Of a stretch of DNA of 64,000 nt, positions 51,685 to 60,160 are shown one piece after another. Below the pieces are notes generated by a model. The model searched no databases. It saw only the letters and a list, made by a program, of their open reading frames with translations, and was not told where the DNA came from. The stretch covers positions 1 to 64,000 of the forward strand of contig DATIYF010000012.1 in NCBI GenBank assembly GCA_035517775.1, given 5' to 3'. A program made the position numbers and the translations under genes. Position 1 is the stretch's first letter; every line of letters starts with the position of its first letter. This DNA comes from DATIYF01 sp035517775 (GTDB taxonomy: Bacteria > Acidobacteriota > Terriglobia > Terriglobales > Acidobacteriaceae).

Positions 51685-52580
51685 GCGCGATTCGCGTCAA
51701 TCCTTATCCCACCCCTGACCTCTTGGCGGCCCTGGCCGAGAGCCAGCAGCAACAGCAGACCGACCTTCTGCAGCTGGCGACCGGGCGCAAGATCAACCAG
51801 CCCTCGGATGATCCGGCGGGAACGGCCCAGCTCATCCAGAACCTCGATCAGCAGAGCCAGGCGGATTCCTACCAGCGCAGCATGAGCAGCGTAAACGGCG
51901 AGCTTTCGACCGCCGATTCCACACTGAACTCCGTGGTCACGGTCCTGCAGCGCGCCATCTCTCTGGGCACCGAAGGCGCCAACGGCACGCTCTCCGATGC
52001 CGACCGGCTTTCGGTCGCGAGTGAGGTACAAGGCATCCAGGCGCAGCTTTTGAGCCTGGCCAACACCTCTTATCAGGGGCATTACATCTTTTCCGGCACC
52101 GCCCAGACCCAGCCGTTCGTGGCCGATAGCACTCAGCCTTCGGGCGTGCGTTATGACGGCAACACCGACGTTAACAGCGTCAGCATCGGGAATGGCTACT
52201 CCCTGCAAGTCAACCTGCCGGGCTCGCAGATCTTCTCCACCCCCAGTCCCAGCGTCTTTCAGTCCATTCAGGATTTGATCAACGCGCTGCAGTCCAACAC
52301 CAACATTGGAACCGCGGTCAACGAAGTCAGCGTCGCCTACAGCCACGTGAACGCGGTGCGCGTGTTTTACGGCAACGGCATGAACCAGATCACTGACCAG
52401 CAAACCAATCTCAACTCAGTGTCAGTGAACCTGAGCAGCCAGGAAAACACCATCGCCGGGGCTGACCTGGCCACGGTCATCAGCAATCTGGTGAATTCGC
52501 AGACCTCGCGCCAGGCCACGCTGCAGGCCATCGGCCAGACCTCGCAGCTGAATCTGTTCAACTACCTCCCGCCGCAGTAA
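51681..52580 (+). CDS. flgL: Hook-filament junction protein FlgL (HAP3)
   Basis: A 299-residue flagellin-fold protein with LLQLATGRKINQPSDDPAGT (about 30-49), YQGHYIFSGTAQTQPF and the C-terminal DLATVISNLVNSQTSRQATL, QAIGQTSQLNLFNYL. It forms the second junction ring. It is convergent with the fliC-fliD group; the 110 bases between show no clear terminator. Confidence 0.94.
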   Translation: MSAIRVNPYPTPDLLAALAESQQQQQTDLLQLATGRKINQPSDDPAGTAQLIQNLDQQSQADSYQRSMSSVNGELSTADSTLNSVVTVLQRAISLGTEGANGTLSDADRLSVASEVQGIQAQLLSLANTSYQGHYIFSGTAQTQPFVADSTQPSGVRYDGNTDVNSVSIGNGYSLQVNLPGSQIFSTPSPSVFQSIQDLINALQSNTNIGTAVNEVSVAYSHVNAVRVFYGNGMNQITDQQTNLNSVSVNLSSQENTIAGADLATVISNLVNSQTSRQATLQAIGQTSQLNLFNYLPPQ

Positions 52581-52690
52581 AGACCCGCGGAAGGCCAAAG
52601 GTGGCTTGTGATGCGCCTGTTGTTCAGGATCAAGGCTGACTTTCGCGGCGCGGCTACCCATCATCCTTGCCACGGCAACCCTGACCAGGC

Positions 52691-53041
52691 TCATAGTATC
52701 TTGCGCCGGCCCTCCGCCCAGGCCGAGGCCGCGGCCAGATGGGCCCGAATGCCTTCCAGCCGCGCTTTTTCTGAGAGCATGCGCTCTTGCACCCGCGGCA
52801 ACAGGAGTTCCAACCGCTGCACATTTTCGCGATAAGCGGAAACTTCCTTTTCGAATTCGGGAGTGGGCGCCTGCGAGCCTGAGTTCAGGCATTGGCCCGC
52901 CGCCTGCAAGTCGGAGAGGATGCCCGTCAGCACCGGGGGCAGGATAGCGGCAGAATCAATGGGTTCGGCCTGCCAGCGGCTGAGCACGCCGCGCAGCTTT
53001 TCATTGATCGCGCCCAGGGCTTCGGCGGCCGGAATGGACAT
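52691..53041 (-). CDS. Small helical flagellar protein, FliT-like
   Basis: A 116-residue protein from ATG 53041 (MSIPAAEALGAINEKLRGVL), overlapping the fliS stop codon. It is predicted all-helical, with a coiled-coil (EFEKEVSAYRENVQRLELLL, PRVQERMLSEKARLEGIR). The place after fliS fits FliT, the FliD chaperone, but similarity is too low to be certain. Confidence 0.65.
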   Translation of the reverse strand: MSIPAAEALGAINEKLRGVLSRWQAEPIDSAAILPPVLTGILSDLQAAGQCLNSGSQAPTPEFEKEVSAYRENVQRLELLLPRVQERMLSEKARLEGIRAHLAAASAWAEGRRKIL

Positions 53042-53469
53042 CAGCCTCTCCAGTGGGAGCGCGGGCCAGGCGCTTGCGCCTCTCGCGCCGGAGGCTGGCT
53101 TCCATTCACCGCGCGGTCCACTTCCGTCCACGCTTCCCGCATCTCCAGCAGCACCCCGATCTGCTCCTGCAGCATGGCGGGCGAAGCCTTGGCCTGCGCC
53201 TCCAGCAACCGGGCCCGCAGCGTGGCGTAGAAGCGCATCAGGTTGGGGACTACGTGCCCCTTGACCTCCAGGTTCAGCGTTGTCTGCAGATGGGCAATGA
53301 CCTTCAGCGCATGGTTGAGCTCGCGGGTGCGCGCTTCGATATCACCCGCTTCGATGGCTTTGATCGCTCGCCCCAGGTCGTGAATGATCTGCTCATAAAG
53401 CAGCACCACCAGCTGAACTCCGCTGGCGCCGCGTCCCGCGGCCTGGCGATAAGAAGATCTGGCGTCCAT
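53041..53469 (-). CDS. fliS: Flagellin export chaperone FliS
   Basis: A 142-residue protein with the FliS pattern: SSYRQAAGRGASGVQLVVLL, YEQIIHDLGRAIKAIEAGDI, ARTRELNHALKVIAHLQTTL, and the Asn-rich LMRFYATLRARLLEAQ. It wraps the C-terminal helices of flagellin before export. The C terminus is Pro-rich. It starts seven bases after fliD ends. Confidence 0.94.
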   Translation of the reverse strand: MDARSSYRQAAGRGASGVQLVVLLYEQIIHDLGRAIKAIEAGDIEARTRELNHALKVIAHLQTTLNLEVKGHVVPNLMRFYATLRARLLEAQAKASPAMLQEQIGVLLEMREAWTEVDRAVNGSQPPAREAQAPGPRSHWRG

Positions 53470-53476
53470 CCTCTAC

Positions 53477-55132
53477 CTACAGTCCTGAAGTCAGCACCGG
53501 GGTTGAAGTTTGCCCATTGCTACTGGCCGGATTCAACGAACTGATCACCTGGGTGATGGCTTGCAACAGCAAGGGATACTCCTGCAGGCTGGCGTTGATC
53601 TGGCTGTACTGCGTGGTCAACTGCTGCTGCTCGTTGGCCAGCTGCGCCTGAAAATTGCTGATGCTGGTGCTAAGCGCCTGCTGCTGCGCGCTGTTCTGCG
53701 CAATATCCACGTTGAGCGCGCCCCCGGTGGGCGAGGTCAGTCCGTTCAGATCAGTCTGAAATTTCTGGGCAAAGCCGGTTCCGCCGGCGTTCTGAAAGAA
53801 GTTCAGGAAGGCCGAAGGATTCGCGGCCAAAGCGCTGCTCAGGCTGGGCTGGTCGGAAGTGGCGGTGGTATTCACAGTGAGCGTGCCATCGTCATTCATC
53901 TCAATGCCGAGCGACGCCAGGTTCACCAGCCCGCTGTTGCCGGTGATCGAATAAGTTACATCGTTGAGCAGGCTGGACTGGATGGAGCGCAGGGAAAAAT
54001 CGGAGCCCAGCGGCCCCTCATTGTTGGTCGTCGGATCCACCGCATATTGCTGATTGATGTTGCCTACCAGGGAGTTGTAGGCCGAGACGAAATTGTTGAC
54101 GGCATTGGTGATCTGGGTAGTATCGGGGCCGACCGTCAGCTGCACCGGAGTTCCACTGCTGGGGCTGAGAAGGTTCAACGTCACCCCATTAATCACTCCG
54201 GATACAGTGTTGCTCGAGCTGTTGATGTCTATGCCATCTACATTAAGGTTGGCGTTTGTTCCCGCCACTTGATGGAAGGGCAGCGCGGGCGGCGGCGCGG
54301 CCGTGGCAATGGTGAAGGTATCGCCGGCCTTAAAGGCGGTTTTGCCGGCGTTAATCGTGAACGCAATCTGGCCGTCGGAAAATGGCGTTCCCACTGTTGC
54401 CGTGCCCAGGTTGCCCGAAACCGACCCGCTGACAGAAAAATGCGTGGCATCGGTGGCCGTCAGGGTGATGGTTTCCGCCACACTCGACGGGCCGCCGGTC
54501 AGGTTGGTGATGGTTCCATTTCCTGTTCCGCTAAAAGAAGGAGTGCCCGCCGAGCCAATTGAAGCGATGGTCAGATTGCCGGGAATTCCCGAGGTGTTGC
54601 TCAGCAGAGACAGCCGTGTGCCGTTGGCATCGGTCACCACGTTGGCATTTACACCGATGCTGGCCGCATTGATCTGGCTGGCCAACTGCGAAAGCGTTTC
54701 ATTGGCAGCGATGGCCACCCGACTGGCCGGGCCGCTTCCCACCTGAATGCTGAGCCCGCCTGCTGACAAATTGCCGGCAATCGGATCGGTATAGGCCAGG
54801 GCAGAGCTGGCCAGATTGGTGACCGTGATCTGATGTGAGGCCGTGGCCGCGACGCTCTGCGCTGTGGCCGTCAACACGCTTGGCTGTGAGGAAGCCGCGC
54901 TTAAGGCGGTAAGAGTGCCGGCCGGGTCTGCCAGGGCCTGCACCGCCGTCGCCAGATTGGTGAGATTGTTGTTGATGCCCAGCAGCAGCCCCTGCTGCGT
55001 AGAAAGCGTGGTCTGCTCGTTCTGCCACTCCGTCAGCGGGCCGCTCTGGTCGGAAAGAATCTGCTGCACCAGTGTGGAGACGTCAAAGCCGCTTCCCGAA
55101 AGCAGCGTAAACGGATTTAAACTGACCGACAT
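53477..55132 (-). CDS. fliD: Filament cap protein FliD (HAP2)
   Basis: A 551-residue cap protein. N-terminal SGSGFDVSTLVQQILSDQSG; FlgN-domain-like ATASHQITVTNLASSALAYT; C-terminal GTGFAQKFQTDLNGLTSPTG, and a coiled coil (DIAQNSAQQQALSTSISNFQ, AQLANEQQQLTTQYSQINAS). Residues about 186-278 (DATHFSVSGSVSGNLGTATV) form a module strongly similar to one in FlgE. The first gene upstream is flaG. Confidence 0.95.
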   Translation of the reverse strand: MSVSLNPFTLLSGSGFDVSTLVQQILSDQSGPLTEWQNEQTTLSTQQGLLLGINNNLTNLATAVQALADPAGTLTALSAASSQPSVLTATAQSVAATASHQITVTNLASSALAYTDPIAGNLSAGGLSIQVGSGPASRVAIAANETLSQLASQINAASIGVNANVVTDANGTRLSLLSNTSGIPGNLTIASIGSAGTPSFSGTGNGTITNLTGGPSSVAETITLTATDATHFSVSGSVSGNLGTATVGTPFSDGQIAFTINAGKTAFKAGDTFTIATAAPPPALPFHQVAGTNANLNVDGIDINSSSNTVSGVINGVTLNLLSPSSGTPVQLTVGPDTTQITNAVNNFVSAYNSLVGNINQQYAVDPTTNNEGPLGSDFSLRSIQSSLLNDVTYSITGNSGLVNLASLGIEMNDDGTLTVNTTATSDQPSLSSALAANPSAFLNFFQNAGGTGFAQKFQTDLNGLTSPTGGALNVDIAQNSAQQQALSTSISNFQAQLANEQQQLTTQYSQINASLQEYPLLLQAITQVISSLNPASSNGQTSTPVLTSGL

Positions 55133-55504
55133 CTATTCGCCTTTTGCCGGTTCAACGGAAGTTGCGGCTTCGCCGGCCTGCTCTTGCGCCCGTTGCAGGG
55201 TCTCGCGGATCTGGTGGACCAGGCTGAGTATCTGTGCGTCCGGCATCTGCAGAATCAGGCTCCCCGACTGCTGGTCCAGGAATTGATAAACCATAATGTA
55301 ATCCGCCAGCGGCGTGTCCCACTGCACCCGCACCTCATCCTGCGGGAACTCGGGTACCGGCGCCGCCGCTTTTTGCGCGGGCGCTTGCCGGCTGGAGCTT
55401 CTCTCTAAATCCGCCGTTTGCGCCCGTGGTGGCACCGCCTGAGTTTTGCTCTCCGGCGTTTGCGGGTCGCTCCCAGGTGGTTCTCTTACCGGGCCCACGT
55501 TCAT
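55133..55504 (-). CDS. flaG: FlaG-family flagellar protein
   Basis: A 123-residue protein. The N-terminal half is disordered (Pro, Ser, Gln); the C-terminal half (VQWDTPLADYIMVYQFLDQQ, SGSLILQMPDAQILSLVHQI) matches FlaG, which influences filament length in several bacteria. It abuts fliD and follows the fliC terminator, so it may be transcribed by readthrough. Confidence 0.85.
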   Translation of the reverse strand: MNVGPVREPPGSDPQTPESKTQAVPPRAQTADLERSSSRQAPAQKAAAPVPEFPQDEVRVQWDTPLADYIMVYQFLDQQSGSLILQMPDAQILSLVHQIRETLQRAQEQAGEAATSVEPAKGE

Positions 55505-55514
55505 ACCAAGCTAC

Positions 55515-55551
55515 CTTGAAAAAAGAAGGGAGGCAGCGCCGGCTGCCTCCC
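55515..55551 (-). terminator. Rho-independent terminator after fliC
   Basis: A perfect 10-bp stem, GGGAGGCAGC with GCTGCCTCCC (55528-55551), and a 4-base loop, followed on the minus strand by TTCTTTTTTC. It lies 14 bases after the fliC stop and before flaG, so fliC should be more abundant than flaG-fliD. Confidence 0.85.
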
Positions 55552-55564
55552 TGTAATGCCGGCC

Positions 55565-57760
55565 TTACTGCAGCAGCTTGAGCACGATCTGCTGCTGCTG
55601 GTTGGCCTGGGCCAGAGCGGCAATGCCGGTCTGTTCCAGGATGGAGTACTTGGTCAGGTTAGCCACGGCGGTTGGAATGTCCGCGGCCGTGATGGTGTTT
55701 TCCGCCGAAGTCAGGTTCTGCACCTGGCTGTTGAGCACGTTGCTGGCGGCGGTGAGCCGGTTGACGCTCGCGCCCAATGTGCCGCGCACGCTGGCGATGT
55801 TTGCGATGGCCGCGTTGATCTGGGTCAGCGCGGTTTGCGCGTCCGTTTGCGAGCTCAGGTCGGTGACGGCCAGGTCCACGGCGTTGCCGCCGGTGCCGTT
55901 GGTGATCCCGCTGGTAGCCAATGCTCCAATGGTGACCCCGATCTGGCTGGACCCGATGCCGGTTGAGTCGCTCAGGAAAATGTTGGTGATGGTTGAACCG
56001 GTTTGCGAGGGATTGCTGAACGCTCCCAGCACCGTCTCGGTCGTGGTGGAGTTCACTGCAAGGTTGCCGCTGCTCTTGGGATCCACCACCACCAGCTCTC
56101 CGGAGCTGATGTAGGCCTGGAGGCCGGCAGCATCCGTAGAAGGATTGCTGATGGCGCTGATCAGGTCCCCAACCGTGGACGCGGCCCCGGCGGTGAAGGT
56201 GAAGGTCTTGCCCCCGGCCGTGAAGCTGGTCACAGCTCCGTTGGTAAGAGCTGTACTCGCGGTCAGCGGAGTCGAGGCCCCGCCACTGCTCACCAGTTCA
56301 TTGGGGTTGGTGGTGGTTGTCCCTGTCGTCGTGGGTGTGGTGAAATCCGTGGGAGCGCCAGAGACCGGAGCACCCAGGACGGTATCCGTAGTCGAGACGT
56401 TGATGTCGCCGCGGTTCAACGGATCGGTGACTTCCAGGGTTCCGCTGACCAATGCCGCCTTGGCCCCCACCGTGGTATCGGCGTTGATGGCGTTGATCAG
56501 GTCCTGCACGGTCGAGGTTGCAGCCGCGTTGGTGGTAAATCCGCCCAGCGTGCTGTTGGTGAGATCGGCAAAGGCAGTGGTAAAGTCCGCGCCCGTGGTC
56601 AGGCCGGTACTGGCCGCGCCGGTGACAATCCCGGTGCCCGAGAGATCGGTAATCTGCAAATGTCCGCCCACGATGGCCGCGCCGTACTGGGCGGCGCCAT
56701 TGGTATCACCAGCCCCACTCACCGTGATATTGGCCGTACTGGCCCCGGTGGTGATGGCGGTGATCAGCTCCGTGATGTTTGAGCCTCCGGCTCCGACCGT
56801 GTAAGTGGTTGCGCCGGTGCCTCTGGTGATCGTAAACACATCCGTCGCAGCCAGAGCAGTTGCGCCGGTCACCGTGGCCGAGGCGCTGGTCACCACGTTG
56901 GTGTTGGCTTCGGTCGCGGCCAGGTCGCCGTTTCCATTGAGGTCGGTCACTTGCAGGTTGCCGCCTGCGAGCACCGCCTGATAGCCGGCATGGCTGGCAT
57001 CGGTGCCGCCCACGGTAATGCTGCCTCCGCTGGTGCCGGTGTTGATGGCGGTGAGCAGGGCGCCGACGTTGGTGGCGGCCGTGGCGGTGTAGGTGCTCGT
57101 GCCGGTGCCGCGCGTCAAGGTCAGCACATCTCCCGCCGCCACAGCAGTGGCGGCCGTGAGCCCGGTGCCGGCGCCGGTGATCTCGTTCGGGTTGGCGCCA
57201 GAGGTGGTGCCCGCGGTGTAGGTGAAAGTCTGGCCGCCGGCGCTGACCGTGGTGGTATCGCCCGGGGTCAGAACTGTGCCCAGGCTCAACGTGCCCGCCG
57301 CTGCCGGACTGTCCTGCGCGTTGAGATTGGGGGCTGAGCCGCTGTGAAAGACGGCTTGACCGTTATAGGTAGTGGAACTGCCGATGCGGTCAATTTCCGC
57401 CAGGATGGAAGCATACTCAGCTTGCAGCGCGGTGCGCTGCGGGTCGGAGACCGTGCCCGTGGCCGACTCGGTGGCCAGGGTGATGGCGCGGTTGAGCAGG
57501 TTCGTCACCTGAGCCAGAGCGCCGTCTGCCAGTTGCAGCTCGCCGACTCCGTTGTTGGCATTGCTGACCGACTGTGTGAGGGCGGTGATGTTGGCCTGCA
57601 ACCCATTGGCGATAGCCAGGCCGGCGGCATCATCCGCGCCAGTATTGATGCGCGACCCTGAAGACAACTGCGCCAGCGTGCTTTGCAGGGCGGAATTGGT
57701 CAGGGTAAGTTGGTTCTCCGCCGCCAGGGACGGAATATTGTTGAGAATGCCAAGTGCCAT
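55565..57760 (-). CDS. fliC: Flagellin FliC with large repeat-built outer domain
   Basis: A 731-residue flagellin. The N-terminal D0/D1 (ENQLTLTNSALQSTLAQLSS, INTGADDAAGLAIANGLQAN) and C-terminal D1/D0 (VNRLTAASNVLNSQVQNLTS, EQTGIAALAQANQQQQIVLK) are conserved. The roughly 490-residue middle is made of three or four diverged 80-110-residue modules sharing a pattern of FTITRGTG-like strand, LITAI helix and SGxLxVTD strand. No Cys. Ribosome site GGAG before ATG 57760. Transcribed from a sigma-28 promoter at 57876-57902. Confidence 0.95.
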   Translation of the reverse strand: MALGILNNIPSLAAENQLTLTNSALQSTLAQLSSGSRINTGADDAAGLAIANGLQANITALTQSVSNANNGVGELQLADGALAQVTNLLNRAITLATESATGTVSDPQRTALQAEYASILAEIDRIGSSTTYNGQAVFHSGSAPNLNAQDSPAAAGTLSLGTVLTPGDTTTVSAGGQTFTYTAGTTSGANPNEITGAGTGLTAATAVAAGDVLTLTRGTGTSTYTATAATNVGALLTAINTGTSGGSITVGGTDASHAGYQAVLAGGNLQVTDLNGNGDLAATEANTNVVTSASATVTGATALAATDVFTITRGTGATTYTVGAGGSNITELITAITTGASTANITVSGAGDTNGAAQYGAAIVGGHLQITDLSGTGIVTGAASTGLTTGADFTTAFADLTNSTLGGFTTNAAATSTVQDLINAINADTTVGAKAALVSGTLEVTDPLNRGDINVSTTDTVLGAPVSGAPTDFTTPTTTGTTTTNPNELVSSGGASTPLTASTALTNGAVTSFTAGGKTFTFTAGAASTVGDLISAISNPSTDAAGLQAYISSGELVVVDPKSSGNLAVNSTTTETVLGAFSNPSQTGSTITNIFLSDSTGIGSSQIGVTIGALATSGITNGTGGNAVDLAVTDLSSQTDAQTALTQINAAIANIASVRGTLGASVNRLTAASNVLNSQVQNLTSAENTITAADIPTAVANLTKYSILEQTGIAALAQANQQQQIVLKLLQ

Positions 57761-57875
57761 GTCTGTTTCTCCTTCGGTTGAGTTGGTTCCGTCCTACCGG
57801 GGAACCGCCTCCCAAAGAGCACTTGGAGACGTTCCACTCGTTCGCCCACGGAACCTGGTTGTCTTGCAATAGCTC

Positions 57876-57902
57876 CCATCGGCAGATTGCGTGCAGGCTT
57901 TA
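57876..57902 (-). promoter_or_regulatory. Sigma-28 (FliA) promoter for fliC
   Basis: On the minus strand: TAAA (57902-57899), a 15-base spacer, GCCGATGG (57883-57876). Predicted start near 57869, giving a leader of about 109 bases. Confidence 0.8.
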
Positions 57903-57960
57903 GCGCAACTCCTCTCAAACCCGCTTAGTACCTCCGTAATGACGCTTGCCGGTCTCGCCA

Positions 57961-57988
57961 TAATCGGCATTTCTTCCCCGCCCGATTA
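57961..57988. promoter_or_regulatory. Palindromic TAATCGG-N14-CCGATTA site between fliC and flbD
   Basis: A perfect 7-bp inverted repeat. Read leftwards it gives TAAT, 16 bases, GCCGATTA; read rightwards TAAT, 16 bases, CCCGATTA. Each resembles a sigma-28 promoter with a one-base-longer spacer, facing fliC and flbD respectively. It could instead be an operator. Confidence 0.45.
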
Positions 57989-58041
57989 CGCCAGAAGGGC
58001 GCTGCTGCCTTGCATTCGACCTACGCCCGGAGTACGCCGCG

Positions 58042-58326
58042 ATGATTCAACTGACTCGCCTGAACAATCAGCCTTTGACCATCAATTCCGACCTCATCAA
58101 GTTTGTCGAGAAATCTCCCGACACCCTCATCACTTTGCTGAACGGCGAAAAAATCCTGGTGCGCGAGAGCCCGGTCCAGGTTCGTAACCGGATCATTGAG
58201 TTCCGGCGCGCGGTGCTGCAAGGCATCTTTCCCCTGCGCGATCAGCTGCCCGCGGTGGCGGCCGCGATCGGGCAAAGCGGGCCGGCGGCGCCAGCACAAG
58301 ATGACGAAGGCCAGAGCGAAAGGTAA
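58042..58326 (+). CDS. flbD: FlbD-family flagellar protein
   Basis: A 94-residue protein with the small FlbD (not Caulobacter FlbD regulator) signature: MIQLTRLNNQPLTINSDLIK, FVEKSPDTLITLLNGEKILV, RNRIIEFRRAVLQG. Family members are about 60-90 residues and lie next to motA in many bacteria; function is unclear. Here it precedes motA by six bases. Confidence 0.88.
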   Translation: MIQLTRLNNQPLTINSDLIKFVEKSPDTLITLLNGEKILVRESPVQVRNRIIEFRRAVLQGIFPLRDQLPAVAAAIGQSGPAAPAQDDEGQSER

Positions 58327-58332
58327 GGGCGC

Positions 58333-59130
58333 GTGGATAAGTCCAGTTGGGGAGGAGTTCTGCTGGCGCTGGGCGGCATCCTTGGCGGGCTGCTGCTCGA
58401 AGGCGGGCGGCTTTCCCAGGTGCTGCAGCCCACCGCCGCGCTCATCGTCTTCGGCGGCACGCTGGGCGCCGTGCTCCTGCAGTTTCCCCTGCGGGTGGTG
58501 CTGGCCGCGCTCCGCCAATTAGTCGAGGTGTTCGTTGAGCCCCGCCGCGACCCCCAGGGGCGCATTCGGGAGCTGGTCCGCTACGCCTACCAGGCCCGCC
58601 GTGAAGGCATCGTTTCGCTCGATGGCGAGATGGAGAAAATTCACGAACCATTCCTGAAGAAGGCGCTCATGCTGGCCGTTGACGGCACCGAGCCGCAGGA
58701 GTTGCGCAAGATGATGGAGCTCGAGCTCGATAACCACGCCGAGCACGAAGAGGCAATCCCCTTGGTCTTCGAGTCGGCCGGCGGCTTCTCCCCTACCATC
58801 GGCATTATCGGCGCGGTGCTCGGTCTGATTCAGGTCATGCAACACCTGGATAGGATTGACGAAGTCGGACGCGGCATTGCGGTGGCCTTCGTGGCCACCA
58901 TCTACGGGGTGGGCGCGGCCAACCTTTTCTTTCTTCCTTCCGCCGGCAAGCTCAGGATTCGCATTCGCGAGGTCCAGGTCATTCGCGAGATGACGCTGGA
59001 AGGCGTCATCTCGATTCTCGAGGGCATGAATCCCCGCATGCTGGAAATCAAGCTGCTCGCCTATCTTGCCCAGGCCAAAGCCCCTGCCATCAAAGCGGAA
59101 AGCGCCCGGAAGGCGGCCGCAGGCAAATGA
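58333..59130 (+). CDS. motA: Flagellar stator protein MotA
   Basis: A 265-residue protein from GTG 58333. Four membrane helices (about 8-25, 33-52, 152-175, 183-205), a cytoplasmic loop with charged residues contacting FliG (RRDPQGRIRELVRYAYQARR, LDGEMEKIHEPFLKKALML), and the conserved Pro in SPTIGIIGAVLGLI. It conducts protons (or Na+) with MotB. It overlaps motB by four bases. Confidence 0.95.
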   Translation: MDKSSWGGVLLALGGILGGLLLEGGRLSQVLQPTAALIVFGGTLGAVLLQFPLRVVLAALRQLVEVFVEPRRDPQGRIRELVRYAYQARREGIVSLDGEMEKIHEPFLKKALMLAVDGTEPQELRKMMELELDNHAEHEEAIPLVFESAGGFSPTIGIIGAVLGLIQVMQHLDRIDEVGRGIAVAFVATIYGVGAANLFFLPSAGKLRIRIREVQVIREMTLEGVISILEGMNPRMLEIKLLAYLAQAKAPAIKAESARKAAAGK

Positions 59131-59996
59131 GGCGCCGCCGCAGGACTCGTATTCACCATAGCCACGACCGCTGGCTGGTTTCCTATGCCGACTTCATTAC
59201 TTTGCTCTTCGCCTTTTTTGTCGTGATGTATTCCACCGCGCAGGTAGACCAGAGAAAAGTAGGCAAGCTGGCCATGGCCATCCAGGTCGCCTTTCAGGAG
59301 ATGGGCGTCTTTCCCACCTCGGCGACACAGATTCCGGTCAGCAGCAAAGAGCCGATGCCGTTCAACAGCGTGCAGGCCATCGAAAATATCCGCCGCAACA
59401 CCGAGCTCGGCCGCATCGTCTCTCCGCCCGAGGCCGAACTCTCCAGCTCGGCGCAGAACGAAAATCTTGCCGGCTTGCGCCGCCAGCTCGAGAAGACCCT
59501 GGCCCCGGAAATCCAGCGCCATGAAGTCGCTCTGCGCACCGTGCCAGACGGGCTGGTGATCAGCCTCCGCGAGATCGGTTTTTTTGACAGCGGCTCGGCC
59601 AATATCAAAGCCGGCTCTCTGCCGGCTTTTGCCCGCATCGCCGATTTGCTGCTGCAAGGTTCTTACCGCATCCGCATCGAAGGCCACACCGACAATGTGC
59701 CCATTCACAACGGGCAATTTCCTTCCAATTGGGAGCTTTCCACCGCCCGCGCCAGTGAACTGGTCCGCCTGCTGGTGGTGAAGTACGGATTTGCTCCCGA
59801 GCGCCTGGCCGCGGCCGGATATGCCCAATACCACCCCGTGGCCAGCAACGCGACCGCCGACGGCCGGGCGCAAAACCGCCGCGTGGATATCGTGGTGCTC
59901 GGAAAGATGGCGGAAGAAACGCCGCCGCCGGCCCAGGCGGCGCCGCCCGAGAGCGCCAAGCCTTCACCAGCGGTGCCCTATCCCATACCCCGCTAG
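59127..59996 (+). CDS. motB: Flagellar stator protein MotB
   Basis: A 289-residue protein: basic N terminus, one membrane helix with the ion-carrying Asp (WLVSYADFITLLFAFFVVMY; Asp near 20), a plug/linker, then an OmpA-type peptidoglycan-binding domain (about 150-255; IRIEGHTDNVPIHNGQFPSN, WELSTARASELVRLLV, GRAQNRRVDIVVLG). The C terminus is Pro-rich. Confidence 0.95.
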   Translation: MRRRRRTRIHHSHDRWLVSYADFITLLFAFFVVMYSTAQVDQRKVGKLAMAIQVAFQEMGVFPTSATQIPVSSKEPMPFNSVQAIENIRRNTELGRIVSPPEAELSSSAQNENLAGLRRQLEKTLAPEIQRHEVALRTVPDGLVISLREIGFFDSGSANIKAGSLPAFARIADLLLQGSYRIRIEGHTDNVPIHNGQFPSNWELSTARASELVRLLVVKYGFAPERLAAAGYAQYHPVASNATADGRAQNRRVDIVVLGKMAEETPPPAQAAPPESAKPSPAVPYPIPR

Positions 59997-60014
59997 CGTA
60001 GAGGCCAGGCCGGT

Positions 60015-60041
60015 TAAAGTCCCCGCTTTTCATGCCGATGG
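60015..60041 (+). promoter_or_regulatory. Sigma-28 (FliA) promoter for cheW-cheA-cheR
   Basis: TAAA (60015-60018), a 15-base spacer, GCCGATGG (60034-60041). Predicted start near 60048. An ATG at 60032 overlaps the -10 element and cannot be the cheW start. Confidence 0.8.
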
Positions 60042-60160
60042 ACTGGTTGGCGACCCCTGATGGCCGGGGAGATGCGTCTCTCTGCCGGGGAAGCCTTGCG
60101 CCAGAGGCCGGCGCCGCCCGCTCACGTCTGCCAGGGCCGCGCTGTAGCACAGGAGTTCAC

